From contig JAFRJJ010000069.1 of assembly GCA_017432325.1 (NCBI GenBank), forward strand, positions 1 to 64,000: a stretch of 64,000 nucleotides of DNA, in the 5' to 3' direction. The position numbers and the translations under genes were made by a program. Shown here piece after piece: positions 1 to 8,069 of this stretch. The notes below the pieces were generated by a model. It ran no database searches and had not been told where the DNA came from. It was given only the letters and a program-made list of their open reading frames with translations. The stretch is from Solobacterium sp. GTDB lineage: Bacteria; Bacillota_I; Bacilli_A; Erysipelotrichales; Erysipelotrichaceae. Within the stretch, counting starts at the first letter, position 1; every line of letters begins with the position of its first letter.

Positions 1-10
1 AACCTCCTTT
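1..10 (-). promoter_or_regulatory. Possible ribosome binding site of a reverse gene beyond the left edge
   Basis: Read on the minus strand these bases are AAAGGAGGTT, a near-perfect Shine-Dalgarno sequence. A reverse gene probably starts a few bases outside the window, which would make the first 211 bases a divergent intergenic region. The gene itself cannot be seen. Confidence 0.4.
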
Positions 11-70
11 ACAGCGGCCGCCATGTTCTGTGTACTTTTATTATGTATGAAATCTGTAAGACCAACATCT

Positions 71-124
71 AGTGGAATTTTGGGAAAGACAAATTTCCAC
101 TTCACATATTCGGGAGTGGAACTT
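71..124. repeat. Cluster of three AGTGGAAnTT elements
   Basis: Three copies of AGTGGAAnTT lie in the intergenic region: forward at 71-80, reverse at 92-101 and forward at 115-124. The first two form an imperfect inverted repeat with 11-base arms. This may be an operator or hairpin serving the divergent genes. Apart from this and the promoter of the next gene, I see nothing in bases 1-211. Confidence 0.4.
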
Positions 125-185
125 AACTTTTCACTTCAGGGGTTTTTAAAAATTCCGGGACAGCCGTGTGCAAGATTTAAATATC

Positions 186-206
186 CTCACAAGTGTGCTA
201 AAATTG
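186..206. repeat. Intergenic element shared with 17586-17606
   Basis: These 21 bases match 17586-17606 at 19 positions, and both differences are transitions. The core is CACAAGTGYGCTRAAATTG. Here it covers the extended -10 box of the lipoprotein gene; the second copy lies in the divergent ispG/rpmG region. A shared regulatory site is possible. Confidence 0.4.
196..204 (+). promoter_or_regulatory. Extended -10 promoter giving a near-leaderless transcript
   Basis: TGcTAAAAT (-10 at 199-204) ends seven bases before the ATG at 212, so the predicted start of transcription is 211. There is no Shine-Dalgarno sequence before this ATG. The -35 region (about 176-181, TTTAAA) is weak. Confidence 0.5.
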
Positions 207-211
207 CATCT

Positions 212-1015
212 ATGAAGCATTCATTGATCAAAAAAACAGCGGCAGCTTGTATATCGCTTCTGATGCTTGCAGGATGCAGCACAGACCGGATCGATGTAGC
301 TTCCGATGTCAACAGAAAACTTGCGGAAGCGGTCGAGATACCGGCGCATCAGCCGATCTACAACAGTACCTGTTATATGTATTACAAACAGCCGTATGTC
401 GGCAGGATCACATCAGACCTGACAAGCAACGTTTTTGCGCTGAACGGTACACAGTTTGTCATGAACCTGAATGTCCCCGGGATCATCAACATGGCTTATT
501 ATCCCGGCCAGACAGTAGGGGGCATGAATGTAAAGGGTGCTTCCATCATACTGGAAACAGCGGGAACGTATGAGAACTACGACGGAGACCAGCAGACATA
601 TGTCTGCAGGATCTACAGATCATCTTCTTCATATGTTACGATCATGACGACCGATTACGCAGAGTTCTTCGCCGTCAGCAGGTACTATGAGGTAGCTCCG
701 CTCGCGTATGAAATGCTGGTGATCGCAAAATCACTTGATGTGGATAAAGATGAAGTTTTGGACCGCTATTCAAGCCATAGTGTGATATCCTATCAGAAGA
801 AGAAACTTGAACTCTTCCAGAATATAACGCCGGTGAACGGTGTTATCGATGAGCTGTTTGTCGACAGCAGTCCCGGCGGGATGAAGCTTGGTGATAACGA
901 AGATTATATGGAAGCTTCGCCGTCAGCGACACCCGATGAACCGCTGTGGCCGGTCTACAGTGAAACGGAAAATCCCGAAACTGCGGAGCCTGAGGAAACA
1001 GGCAATCCCGGTTAG
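212..1015 (+). CDS. Putative lipoprotein of unknown function
   Basis: A 267-residue protein with a typical lipoprotein signal: Lys-rich start, hydrophobic stretch, then the lipobox LAGC, so Cys22 would be lipidated and the protein anchored outside the membrane. The body has no motif I recognise. The C-terminal ~40 residues are rich in Pro, Glu and Ser. Upstream in-frame starts exist, but the ATG at 212 is chosen because it gives the intact signal peptide and sits exactly behind an extended -10 box. Translation would then be leaderless, as no ribosome binding site is present. It is 63 bases from the next gene. Function unknown. Confidence 0.8.
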   Translation: MKHSLIKKTAAACISLLMLAGCSTDRIDVASDVNRKLAEAVEIPAHQPIYNSTCYMYYKQPYVGRITSDLTSNVFALNGTQFVMNLNVPGIINMAYYPGQTVGGMNVKGASIILETAGTYENYDGDQQTYVCRIYRSSSSYVTIMTTDYAEFFAVSRYYEVAPLAYEMLVIAKSLDVDKDEVLDRYSSHSVISYQKKKLELFQNITPVNGVIDELFVDSSPGGMKLGDNEDYMEASPSATPDEPLWPVYSETENPETAEPEETGNPG

Positions 1016-1078
1016 GATGACTATTAACAAGAAAGATGAATTGTCTTAGAATAAAAGTGACAGAAAGGAATTAACAGC

Positions 1079-1921
1079 ATGCTGAAAAAACTGCAGAATC
1101 TCTTATTTGAAGAAGAGGAAATTGAAGAAGAGGAAATCGTTGAAGAACCGGAACCGCAGCCGGAGCCTGTCCGTAGGCGCAAGAAGGAAACGAGACCCGA
1201 ACCTGTCGAGACCGAGCAGGTACAGGCAGAAACCAAGACAACAATGCAGAGAATCGACGTTACACAGCCGCTGCAGACGATCGGCAGTGCTGCACCAGCC
1301 GCTAACGAATCTGTATTCAGACCTGCTGAACCCGAAAAACCGAAGGGACTCGGCCTGACAGTTGATGAACTGGAAGGTACAGCAAAGCAGCAGGCACAGC
1401 CGGAACCTGCAAAACCGGCAGCACCCGCGCCTGCAAAAACGTCCCGTCAGAGAAAGTCAGGTTATGATTTCTCACCTGTGATCTCTCCGATCTTCGGCGT
1501 GGATGAAACAGATATGAATGCCGTCAAGGCGACCGTAGGCTCCAGAAGAGGAAAGAAGGATGATGAAAATGTATCGAAAGTCATCAGCCCGATCTACGGT
1601 ATGACAAAAGAAGAAGAATCACTGCTCGCTTCCTCATCGAAACCGGCAGCTACCATGAAGCCGACTCAGCGCGCTGAGGAGTCAGTCTTTACTGCACCTC
1701 AGGCAGCTGCACCTGCAGAGGCTGCTGAAGACGATGTTCCGGAATTCTCCCTGGATGATATCCTGAGAGTCGGCGATGAGCAGTACGCAAAGGATAACCG
1801 TATGGTCATGCAGTCACTGTTCCCGGATCTCGACGGCAGTGATGAAGAAGTTCCCGATGAAACGACAGTTGTCGACAGCAGGAATGTCACTCCTTACGGA
1901 ACGATTGGAAGGAAAAACTAA
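1079..1921 (+). CDS. Acidic low-complexity protein with duplicated VISPI[FY]G motif
   Basis: A 280-residue protein with no signal peptide or membrane segment. It begins with a Glu-run (residues 11-29), continues through Pro/Ala/Glu-rich disordered sequence, and carries the short motif VISPI[FY]G twice, at residues 134-140 and 168-174, each next to basic residues. ESVF is also seen twice (77-80, 201-204). The acidic tail contains PEFSLDDILR near residue 221. A good GAAAGGA lies before the ATG, and the stop shares one base with the murC start (TAATG), so the two genes are probably translationally coupled. A link to the cell envelope or division is inference from position only. Confidence 0.75.
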   Translation: MLKKLQNLLFEEEEIEEEEIVEEPEPQPEPVRRRKKETRPEPVETEQVQAETKTTMQRIDVTQPLQTIGSAAPAANESVFRPAEPEKPKGLGLTVDELEGTAKQQAQPEPAKPAAPAPAKTSRQRKSGYDFSPVISPIFGVDETDMNAVKATVGSRRGKKDDENVSKVISPIYGMTKEEESLLASSSKPAATMKPTQRAEESVFTAPQAAAPAEAAEDDVPEFSLDDILRVGDEQYAKDNRMVMQSLFPDLDGSDEEVPDETTVVDSRNVTPYGTIGRKN

Positions 1922-3231
1922 TGAAATACTATTTCATCGGCATTAAAGGCACGGGCATGGCTGCCCTTGCCTGCATGCTGCATGATCTGGGAAATGAAGT
2001 CAGCGGAAGCGATCTGGCGAAGCATTTCTTCACGGAAGATGAACTTCGCAAAAGAGAGATTCCGCTCTTTGAGTTTTCACCGGACAATATTCCGGATCAT
2101 GCATCCATCGTGATCGGCAACGCTTTCCTGGAGGACTTCCCGGAGGTGATCGCTGCCAGATCAAACCCGACATGCACATGCATGCGCTATCACGAATTTG
2201 TCGGCTCATTCCTGAAGCCGTATCATCTGATCGCGATCGCCGGCAGCCACGGCAAGACGACAACAACCGGAATGATGTCCTGCATCATGAAGGAAAAGGG
2301 GAATACCGGCTGGCTGATAGGTGACGGCAACGGCCACATCGATTCCCGGACGGAGTACTTCTGCCTGGAGGCTGATGAATTCCGCAGGCATTTCCTCGCC
2401 TATACGCCTGATTACGCGATCATCAATAACGTTGAGATCGATCATGTAGACTACTTTAAGGATAAAGCGGATTACCGCAGCGCCTATGAAGAATTCTCAT
2501 ACAACGTCAGGAAAGCAATGGTACTCTGGGGTGATGACAGTGAAGCCAGACTGCTGAAGCTGAATCCGGCGATTGAGCATTACTGGTTCGGTGAATCGGA
2601 AGGGAATGACTTCCGGGCTGTGAACGTAGATGAGCGCATTGACGGAATGGATTACGATGTAATATTCCGCGGTGAATTCAAAGGACACTTCTCACTGCCG
2701 TTCGTCGGACATCACATGCTGCTGGATTCGCTCGGAGCGATCAGTACGGCACTGCTGGAAGGCATGGCGGCAGAGGACATTGAACGCGGCCTGTGCACAT
2801 TTACCGGCGTAAAGCGCAGATTCGTGATTGAGTATGACGGCGATAATATCTACGTAGATGACTATGCGCATCATCCGACGGAAGTGGCGGTGACGATCGC
2901 TTCCGCCAGGAAACGCTTCCCGGATAAAAAGCTCGTTGCGATATTCAAACCGCACCGCGCATCCAGAGTCCTGTATTTCGCAGACCAGTTTGCCGATGCC
3001 CTGAAACAGGCTGACAAAGTATATCTCTGCGACTTTACAAGCATTGATGACAAGCAGGACGGAACAGATATCGACATTACTTATCTGCAGAAACGGATTC
3101 CCGGATCTGTCGTCCTGAGCGAAGATGAAACAGGCGCAAAGGTTCTTTCAGAAGAAAAGCCCGCCGTATTCCTGTTCATGTCAAGCAAAGACATCTACTG
3201 GCTTGCAAATCTGGTGAAAAAACACAACTGA
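1921..3231 (+). CDS. murC: UDP-N-acetylmuramate--L-alanine ligase
   Basis: Cytoplasmic Mur ligase that adds L-alanine to UDP-MurNAc using ATP, the first step in building the peptidoglycan stem peptide. Visible features: the N-terminal nucleotide-binding loop GIKGTGMA (residues 7-14), the ATP-binding loop GSHGKTTTTG (108-117), the metal-binding region EADEF (about 150), and the HHPTE signature near 317 in the C-terminal domain. At 436 residues it is of normal family length. It overlaps the stop of the acidic protein gene by one base and is followed by a rho-independent terminator. The downstream order DUF948/YtxH-like, ccpA, tyrS matches the Bacillus murC region. Confidence 0.95.
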   Translation: MKYYFIGIKGTGMAALACMLHDLGNEVSGSDLAKHFFTEDELRKREIPLFEFSPDNIPDHASIVIGNAFLEDFPEVIAARSNPTCTCMRYHEFVGSFLKPYHLIAIAGSHGKTTTTGMMSCIMKEKGNTGWLIGDGNGHIDSRTEYFCLEADEFRRHFLAYTPDYAIINNVEIDHVDYFKDKADYRSAYEEFSYNVRKAMVLWGDDSEARLLKLNPAIEHYWFGESEGNDFRAVNVDERIDGMDYDVIFRGEFKGHFSLPFVGHHMLLDSLGAISTALLEGMAAEDIERGLCTFTGVKRRFVIEYDGDNIYVDDYAHHPTEVAVTIASARKRFPDKKLVAIFKPHRASRVLYFADQFADALKQADKVYLCDFTSIDDKQDGTDIDITYLQKRIPGSVVLSEDETGAKVLSEEKPAVFLFMSSKDIYWLANLVKKHN

Positions 3232-3236
3232 AGACG

Positions 3237-3262
3237 AAAGGCCTGAAAAGGCCTTTTGTTTT
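3237..3262 (+). terminator. Terminator after murC
   Basis: AAAGGCC and GGCCTTT form a 7-bp stem followed by a T-rich run. It separates the murC unit from the DUF948 operon. Confidence 0.85.
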
Positions 3263-3346
3263 ATATCCCTTAAATATGCCTGAAATCAGCTTTTATTTTA
3301 ACATCAACCGCGCTGTAATAAATTCAGTTAAGCGCTACCACCAATG

Positions 3347-3375
3347 TTGAAAAGATTTTCATAAAGTCTTATACT
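3347..3375 (+). promoter_or_regulatory. Sigma-A promoter of the DUF948 operon
   Basis: TTGAAA (3347-3352) and TATACT (3370-3375) with a 17-base spacer, 22 bases before the DUF948 start codon. Confidence 0.8.
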
Positions 3376-3397
3376 AAAAGAGCAGAGGTATGAAATT

Positions 3398-3769
3398 ATG
3401 GATGAATTATTACTTGCGCTATCTAATGTTTCAAGTCAGGTAGTACCGATCGCCGGCGCGCTCGCACTGATTTTTCTGTGCATCGTTCTGAACAGATTAT
3501 GGAAACTGCTTGAGGCAATCACTGCCACAGTCAAAAATCTCAGCCCTACACTGAAACTCGTTGACCAGAGTATTGAAAAGGTACAGGCACCGCTCGATAC
3601 CGTAGTCAAACTCAGCCATTCAGTTGATGATGTCAGGGAAAAGACTGCCGAATCCATCGCCCGTATAGCAAATAATACAGCTGAAAGTACGGAAAATCTG
3701 AAGAGCTTTGTCCAGACAAAGCTGAACAAGAGCGAATCAGCTGAAGAAGAGGCTGTTGAAAATGAGTGA
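3398..3769 (+). CDS. DUF948 (YtxG-like) membrane protein
   Basis: A 123-residue protein with one hydrophobic segment at residues ~14-32 and a long, mostly helical cytoplasmic tail, the layout of DUF948 proteins such as Bacillus YtxG. The function of the family is not established; stress-response links in Bacillus are known only by regulation. It heads an operon with two long amphipathic-helix proteins and lies between murC and a ccpA-like gene, as ytxG does in Bacillus. Its end overlaps the next start by eight bases. Confidence 0.75.
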   Translation: MDELLLALSNVSSQVVPIAGALALIFLCIVLNRLWKLLEAITATVKNLSPTLKLVDQSIEKVQAPLDTVVKLSHSVDDVREKTAESIARIANNTAESTENLKSFVQTKLNKSESAEEEAVENE

Positions 3770-4388
3770 TGAACTGAAACAGTCTGCAGATCATTATTCT
3801 GAAGTGGAAGAAAAGGTTGCGGAACTGAAAGAAAAGCTGTCAGACCTTACGGAAGGCGTACAGGAGACCGTCGAACGGGAAGACAGAAAGTTCTCCATTC
3901 CGGATTTCAAACAGGTCAAGGCGGAAGACAAATCCCTGGAAGAACTCAGATCAAAGACCGGTGAAACTGTCACAAGGACATTCTCCGGAACTGTTGAAAA
4001 ACTGGAAGACTTCTATGACAGGAACCTGAAGGAAACTGTTGAAAGTGCTGCCGGGAAGGCAAAGTCAGCTGCCGCGGATGCTTACAATACGCTTTCCCTG
4101 AAGATCAGCGATCTCCGTGAGGGCACAAAGGAAGCAGCTGAAGAAAGTATCGAAAAAACAGCAGAAGCAGCAGAAGAAGTGAAAGAGTCTGCAGAAGAAA
4201 AACTGAATGAAGCAGCCGGCAGAGCAAAGGAAAAGTTCGCCGGTCTTGCAGGCATCAATGTAGGTGAACTGAAGAATTCGCTGGCTGAAACAGGGGCGAA
4301 AGTCAGATCATACGCAGAACAGGCGTACAAAAACGTTAGTGAGAAATTCGGCGGAAAGGATCCTGAAGATCCGAAAGACGCTGAATGA
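3762..4388 (+). CDS. Amphipathic-helix (YtxH/LEA-like) protein
   Basis: A 208-residue protein made almost entirely of Ala, Glu, Lys, Asp, Ser and Thr. It looks like one long amphipathic helix or coiled coil with roughly 11-residue periodicity (EKTAEAAEEVKESAEEKL type), similar to late-embryogenesis-abundant or apolipoprotein-like sequences. It lacks an obvious membrane segment, unlike typical YtxH. The ATG at 3762 (MSDELK) is preferred over an in-frame TTG two codons upstream because the following gene product starts with the same MSDELK. It is probably a paralogue of the next protein. A role in membrane surface binding or stress protection is inference. Confidence 0.7.
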   Translation: MSDELKQSADHYSEVEEKVAELKEKLSDLTEGVQETVEREDRKFSIPDFKQVKAEDKSLEELRSKTGETVTRTFSGTVEKLEDFYDRNLKETVESAAGKAKSAAADAYNTLSLKISDLREGTKEAAEESIEKTAEAAEEVKESAEEKLNEAAGRAKEKFAGLAGINVGELKNSLAETGAKVRSYAEQAYKNVSEKFGGKDPEDPKDAE

Positions 4389-4402
4389 TCCGTCATGGAT
4401 AA

Positions 4403-4423
4403 AACATCGGATTTTCCGATGAT
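4403..4423 (+). other. Intergenic hairpin without a T-run
   Basis: CATCGG and CCGATG (4405-4410, 4416-4421) pair around a five-base loop between the two paralogous helix-protein genes. No T-run follows, so it may be an mRNA-processing or stabilising hairpin, not a terminator. Confidence 0.35.
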
Positions 4424-4458
4424 CAGATCATACAGAATCACAAGGAGGCATAATTACG

Positions 4459-5508
4459 ATGAGTGATGAACTGAAAAAGCTTGAAGAACTTGCTGAAGAA
4501 GGAAAAGAAGCAGCTAGTGAAACAGCGGAAAAGGTAACAGCGGCTGCCGAGGAAGCAGCCGGCAAAACTGAGGCATTCTTAGAGGAAGCAAAGCACACGC
4601 TTGGTGAATGGACAGAAACTGCCAAGGAAAAGGCTGCAGAGCTCAAGCATGCGGCAGAAGAATTTGCTGAAGAGTCCAAGGCGGCAGCCGGTGAAAAAGC
4701 TGAGCAGCTGGCAGAAGCAGTCAATGACGCCGCTGAAAAAGCAAAGGAAAAGTTCGAAGAACTGAAAGATAAGGCAAAGGATACTGCTGAAGATACAGCA
4801 GAGGCTGTAGAAGAGGCAAAAGAAGAAGCATGCGAAACAGTTGAAGAAGTAAAACAGGATGCTGCTGAAGCTGTTGAGGATGCTAAAGAAGCATTGGAAG
4901 ATGCAAAAGAAGAAGCGTGCGAAGCAGTTGAAGAAGCAAAACAGGATGCTGCTGAAGCTGTTGAGGATGCTAAAGAAGCAGCGGAAGACACAAAAGAGTC
5001 CGTTGCTGAAAAACTGAACGAAACAGCTGACAAGGCAAAAGAAAAACTCAATGATCTGGCAGAAAACGTCAAGGAAAAGTTTGATGAACTGGATCTGGAT
5101 GATCTGAAACAGAGCCTGAGCGATGCCGGTGAGAAGGCAAAGGTATTTGCCGGTACAGCATATAAAGCATTGAGCGAAAAACTGAGCAGCTTCGGTAAAG
5201 ACGAAGGAACGGGTGTTGAGCGCAGTGCTGCAGCTGAAGAGCCTGCAGAAGGAACAGAGCCTTCAGAGTGCACAGAACATGCAGAAGAAACAGCTGAAGA
5301 AAAACTGAATGAAACAGTTGATAAACTGAAGGATGAAGCTGAGAAAGTCGGTGCTGCTGTTACGGAAGGTGCGAAGACCATTCAGAAGGCAGTTGTTGAT
5401 TTCGCTTCCAAACCGGAAGTCAGAGAAAAACTCGACAATATTACAGATACTGCCAAGGATGTTTACGATAAGGGTGTTGAAACACTGAAGAATATTTTCA
5501 AAAAGTAA
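4459..5508 (+). CDS. Long amphipathic-helix (LEA/apolipoprotein-like) protein
   Basis: A 349-residue protein starting MSDELK like its upstream neighbour. Nearly the whole chain is Ala/Glu/Lys/Asp-rich helix with repeated AEE.AK, EDAKEA and DKAKEKL units. Residues ~120-177 contain a 29-residue tandem duplication that is also an 87-bp DNA duplication. There is no signal peptide or membrane segment. A strong AAGGAGG precedes the ATG. It is followed after 27 bases by the ccpA-like gene with no terminator between, so the two may be co-transcribed. Such sequences often bind lipid surfaces or protect proteins in desiccation, but the function here is not shown. Confidence 0.7.
   Translation: MSDELKKLEELAEEGKEAASETAEKVTAAAEEAAGKTEAFLEEAKHTLGEWTETAKEKAAELKHAAEEFAEESKAAAGEKAEQLAEAVNDAAEKAKEKFEELKDKAKDTAEDTAEAVEEAKEEACETVEEVKQDAAEAVEDAKEALEDAKEEACEAVEEAKQDAAEAVEDAKEAAEDTKESVAEKLNETADKAKEKLNDLAENVKEKFDELDLDDLKQSLSDAGEKAKVFAGTAYKALSEKLSSFGKDEGTGVERSAAAEEPAEGTEPSECTEHAEETAEEKLNETVDKLKDEAEKVGAAVTEGAKTIQKAVVDFASKPEVREKLDNITDTAKDVYDKGVETLKNIFKK
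4816..4989 (+). repeat. 87-bp tandem duplication inside a coding region
   Basis: Two in-frame copies of 87 bp (4816-4902 and 4903-4989) are about 93 percent identical. They encode two 29-residue helix units beginning AKEEACE. The high DNA identity suggests recent expansion or active homogenisation of the repeat. Confidence 0.85.
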
Positions 5509-5535
5509 GACTGCGGATGCAGTAGGAGGCCGGAA

Positions 5536-6528
5536 ATGAAACGAGTAACTATTTATGATGTCGCTAAAGAAGCCGGTGTCTCCCTGGCCACTGTTTCCCG
5601 TGTGATCAACGGCAGCGATGTTGTTAAAGCGCCGACACAGGAAAGAGTTCAGGCTGCGATCGAAAAGCTCGGGTACAAACCCAATGCTATCGCTCAGGGA
5701 CTTGCTCTGCAGAAGACAACGACCATCGGACTTGTCGTACCGGAGGCCAGTTTCACATACACAGGCCAGATTATCAATGGTCTGATCGATGTTGCCAAGA
5801 TCTACAACTACAACATTATGCTGCATACGATCACAGAGGGCATTACCGATGTCAATGAGATCGTTGAAGAGATCATCAAGAGCCGTGTCGACGGTGTGAT
5901 CGTTTATAACGATAAGCTGATGATGCCTGAGATCGAACAGCTGTCGAAGTACAATATCCCGATCGTCGTGATCGGCAACCGTGTACGGGCTGACAATGTA
6001 TGCTGTGTTTATGTAGATATCGAGAAGGCGGTTTATGAACTGACATTGAAGTATCTGGAAGAAGACAAGACCAACATTGCGATCATTGAAGACCGCAAGA
6101 ACCATTATTCAAGCCAGCAGATGGTCAGCGGAGCAGAACGCGCATTCGCGAAGAAAGGTATGAAGTTTGGCGGTTATCTGGAGATCCCTTCAGATACAAG
6201 GACGAGTTATGCCTTCCTCAGCAAGTGGCTCAAGGATCATCACTATGATCTGATGATCGGCAACCGCGATTCCCAGGCAATGGCGATCGTGAATACAGCA
6301 AGAGAGAACGGCATCGAAGTTCCGGACGATATGGAAGTCGTATGTGTCATTGACACGAAGTACAACTCCATGATGCGTCCCCAGATCTCAAGCTTCTCGA
6401 TTCCGTCATATGACCTGGGTGCTGTATCCATGAGGATCATGACCAAGATGCTGAACAACCAGACTGACGTACATCCGGAAACAGAGCTGAGCTACCTGTT
6501 TACCCCGCGTCAGACAACGAAGAATTGA
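5536..6528 (+). CDS. ccpA: LacI-family regulator, probably catabolite control protein A
   Basis: A 330-residue DNA-binding repressor of the LacI/GalR family. The helix-turn-helix is at the N-terminus (TIYDVAKEAGVSLATVSRVIN), followed by the hinge helix (KPNAIAQGLA) and a periplasmic-binding-protein-like effector domain. Length and N-terminus fit CcpA, the global carbon catabolite regulator that acts with HPr-Ser-P. The murC-DUF948-YtxH-like-ccpA-tyrS order is the same as around Bacillus ccpA, which supports the assignment, but another LacI paralogue cannot be excluded. A GGAGG sits before the ATG. The stop codon overlaps the -35 box of the tyrS promoter. Confidence 0.75.
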   Translation: MKRVTIYDVAKEAGVSLATVSRVINGSDVVKAPTQERVQAAIEKLGYKPNAIAQGLALQKTTTIGLVVPEASFTYTGQIINGLIDVAKIYNYNIMLHTITEGITDVNEIVEEIIKSRVDGVIVYNDKLMMPEIEQLSKYNIPIVVIGNRVRADNVCCVYVDIEKAVYELTLKYLEEDKTNIAIIEDRKNHYSSQQMVSGAERAFAKKGMKFGGYLEIPSDTRTSYAFLSKWLKDHHYDLMIGNRDSQAMAIVNTARENGIEVPDDMEVVCVIDTKYNSMMRPQISSFSIPSYDLGAVSMRIMTKMLNNQTDVHPETELSYLFTPRQTTKN

Positions 6529-6553
6529 CATTACAAACAACGGCTGTTATAGT
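6525..6553 (+). promoter_or_regulatory. Sigma-A promoter of the tyrS leader
   Basis: Consensus TTGACA (6525-6530), overlapping the ccpA-like stop codon, and TATAGT (6548-6553) with a 17-base spacer. Transcription would start near 6560. Confidence 0.85.
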
Positions 6554-6559
6554 CGTTAT

Positions 6560-6783
6560 GGCTGTGAAAGGAATAAGTACTTTATGCGAAGCCGTACAAG
6601 AGACGTCCCGGGCGGTGAAAGGGACCGGCAGACCATGTAAGGAATACATCCCGGAGCTTCCTGTCTCAAAAGGCAGGGCGTGCGCGCCTGCGTTAAAGGC
6701 ATAGATGAGTGCATGATCCGGAGATCATGAACTAAGGTGGTACCGCGCTTTAGGCGTCCTTAGAATTTAAGGGCGCCTTTATG
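6560..6783 (+). promoter_or_regulatory. T-box leader (tyrosine) of tyrS
   Basis: A classic T-box riboswitch that senses uncharged tRNA-Tyr. Visible parts: the AGAGA motif and GGTGAAAG apical loop of stem I, the specifier UAC at 6645-6647 in the context GAA-UAC-A, the T-box sequence AAGGTGGTACCGCG (6734-6747), and a terminator (GGCGTCCTT/AAGGGCGCC with T-run, 6752-6783). The specifier position lines up with the GUC of the valS leader at 58 kb, which supports both assignments. Uncharged tRNA would favour the antiterminator and tyrS expression. Confidence 0.93.
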
Positions 6784-6806
6784 ATGCGCTCAGGGAGGAA
6801 ATGGAA

Positions 6807-8060
6807 ATGGAATTTATTGAAGAACTGAAATGGCGCGGCCTTGTGAAAGACTGCACCGATTATGACGGACTTGTCGAGCAGCTGAAGAAACCGACGACCA
6901 TTTACTGCGGTTTCGATCCGACTGCTGATTCCCTCCATGTCGGTCATCTGCAGCAGATCATCCTGCTGAGAAGGTATCAGAACGCAGGTCACACGCCGAT
7001 CGCTCTTTGCGGCGGATTTACGGGTATGATCGGAGATCCCCGTCCTACGACAGAACGCAAACTTCTGACGCATGAGGAAGTCCTTCACAATGCGGAGTGC
7101 ATCAAGGAACAGCTTGCGAAGTTCCTGAAGTTCGAAGGCGGCAATGCTGCGATCATGGAAAACAACAATAACTGGCTGGGTGACATGAACCTGCTCAGTT
7201 TCCTGAGAGACTTCGGAAAACTGTTCAATGTTTCCTACATGATCAACAAGGACACGATCAGAAAACGTCTTGATTCCGGTATCTCCTACACGGAATTCAG
7301 CTACACGATCCTGCAGGCGATCGACTGGCTCTTCCTTTACAGAAGACATCACTGCCAGATCCAGATCGGCGGCTCCGACCAGTGGGGCAACCTGACGACA
7401 GGTCTTGAACTGATCCGTAAGGAAGAAGGGGACGCAGCACAGGTATTTGGCATCACTTCACCGCTGATCACAAAGTCTGACGGTTCCAAATTCGGCAAGT
7501 CCGAGGGCAAGAACATCTGGCTTGATCCGGAACGTACCAACGCATATGAGTTCTACCAGTTCTGGCTCAATACACCGGATGCGGATGTCGTTGACTACCT
7601 GAAGCGTCTGAGCCTGCGTTCTCCGGAAGAGATCATGGCTCTGGAAGCAGAGATGCAGGAACATCCGGAACTCAGAAGCGCCCAGAAGGCACTGGCAGAA
7701 GAGCTGACGGAAATGGTACACGGTGCTGACGGTCTTGAGAAAGCAGTACGTATTTCCGAAACACTGTTCGGCGGCGACATCATGAAGCTGAGCGGTGCCG
7801 AGATCAAGGAAGGACTGCAGGACGCAGCCAAGAGTGAGATCGCGGACGGAACAACTGTCATCGACGCGCTTGTTTCTTCAGGTGTATCCCGCTCCAAGGG
7901 TGACGCAAGAAAACTGATCCAGCAGGGCAGCATCCAGGTCAATGGTCAGAAGGTCACTGATATCGGTGCCGTGCTGACAAAGGCAGAAGCGATCGATCAG
8001 GAATTCTCGATCCTGAAAAAGGGAAAGAAAAACTACACGATCCTGACATTCAGCGAATAA
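6807..8060 (+). CDS. tyrS: Tyrosyl-tRNA synthetase
   Basis: A 417-residue class I aminoacyl-tRNA synthetase that charges tRNA-Tyr. The HIGH-type motif is HVGH (residues 44-47), the KMSKS-type motif is KFGKS (228-232), and the C-terminal ~70 residues form an S4-like RNA-binding domain. This is the TyrS type usual in Firmicutes. Two ATG codons are possible; the second (6807) is chosen because GGAGG at 6794-6798 lies eight bases from it and only two bases from the first. Expression is controlled by the T-box leader directly upstream. A terminator follows. Confidence 0.96.
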   Translation: MEFIEELKWRGLVKDCTDYDGLVEQLKKPTTIYCGFDPTADSLHVGHLQQIILLRRYQNAGHTPIALCGGFTGMIGDPRPTTERKLLTHEEVLHNAECIKEQLAKFLKFEGGNAAIMENNNNWLGDMNLLSFLRDFGKLFNVSYMINKDTIRKRLDSGISYTEFSYTILQAIDWLFLYRRHHCQIQIGGSDQWGNLTTGLELIRKEEGDAAQVFGITSPLITKSDGSKFGKSEGKNIWLDPERTNAYEFYQFWLNTPDADVVDYLKRLSLRSPEEIMALEAEMQEHPELRSAQKALAEELTEMVHGADGLEKAVRISETLFGGDIMKLSGAEIKEGLQDAAKSEIADGTTVIDALVSSGVSRSKGDARKLIQQGSIQVNGQKVTDIGAVLTKAEAIDQEFSILKKGKKNYTILTFSE

Positions 8061-8069
8061 GCATCAAAA

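Noticed and set aside
23-211. N-terminal extension of the first lipoprotein reading frame
   Set aside because: The extra 63 residues would hide the lipoprotein signal peptide, have no ribosome binding site, and cover a promoter region. The start at 212 explains the signal peptide.
4801-4995. Repeats considered as a CRISPR array
   Set aside because: The two units are directly adjacent, in frame and without spacers. They are a coding duplication.
4428-5381. Long reverse open frame opposite the amphipathic-helix gene
   Set aside because: Its product is a Ser/Ala/Phe-rich string created by reading the Glu/Ala/Lys-rich gene backwards. There is no ribosome binding site or promoter.
5263-6105. Reverse open frame across the end of the helix protein and the ccpA-like gene
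   Set aside because: It crosses two well-supported forward genes and has no recognisable domain or start signals.
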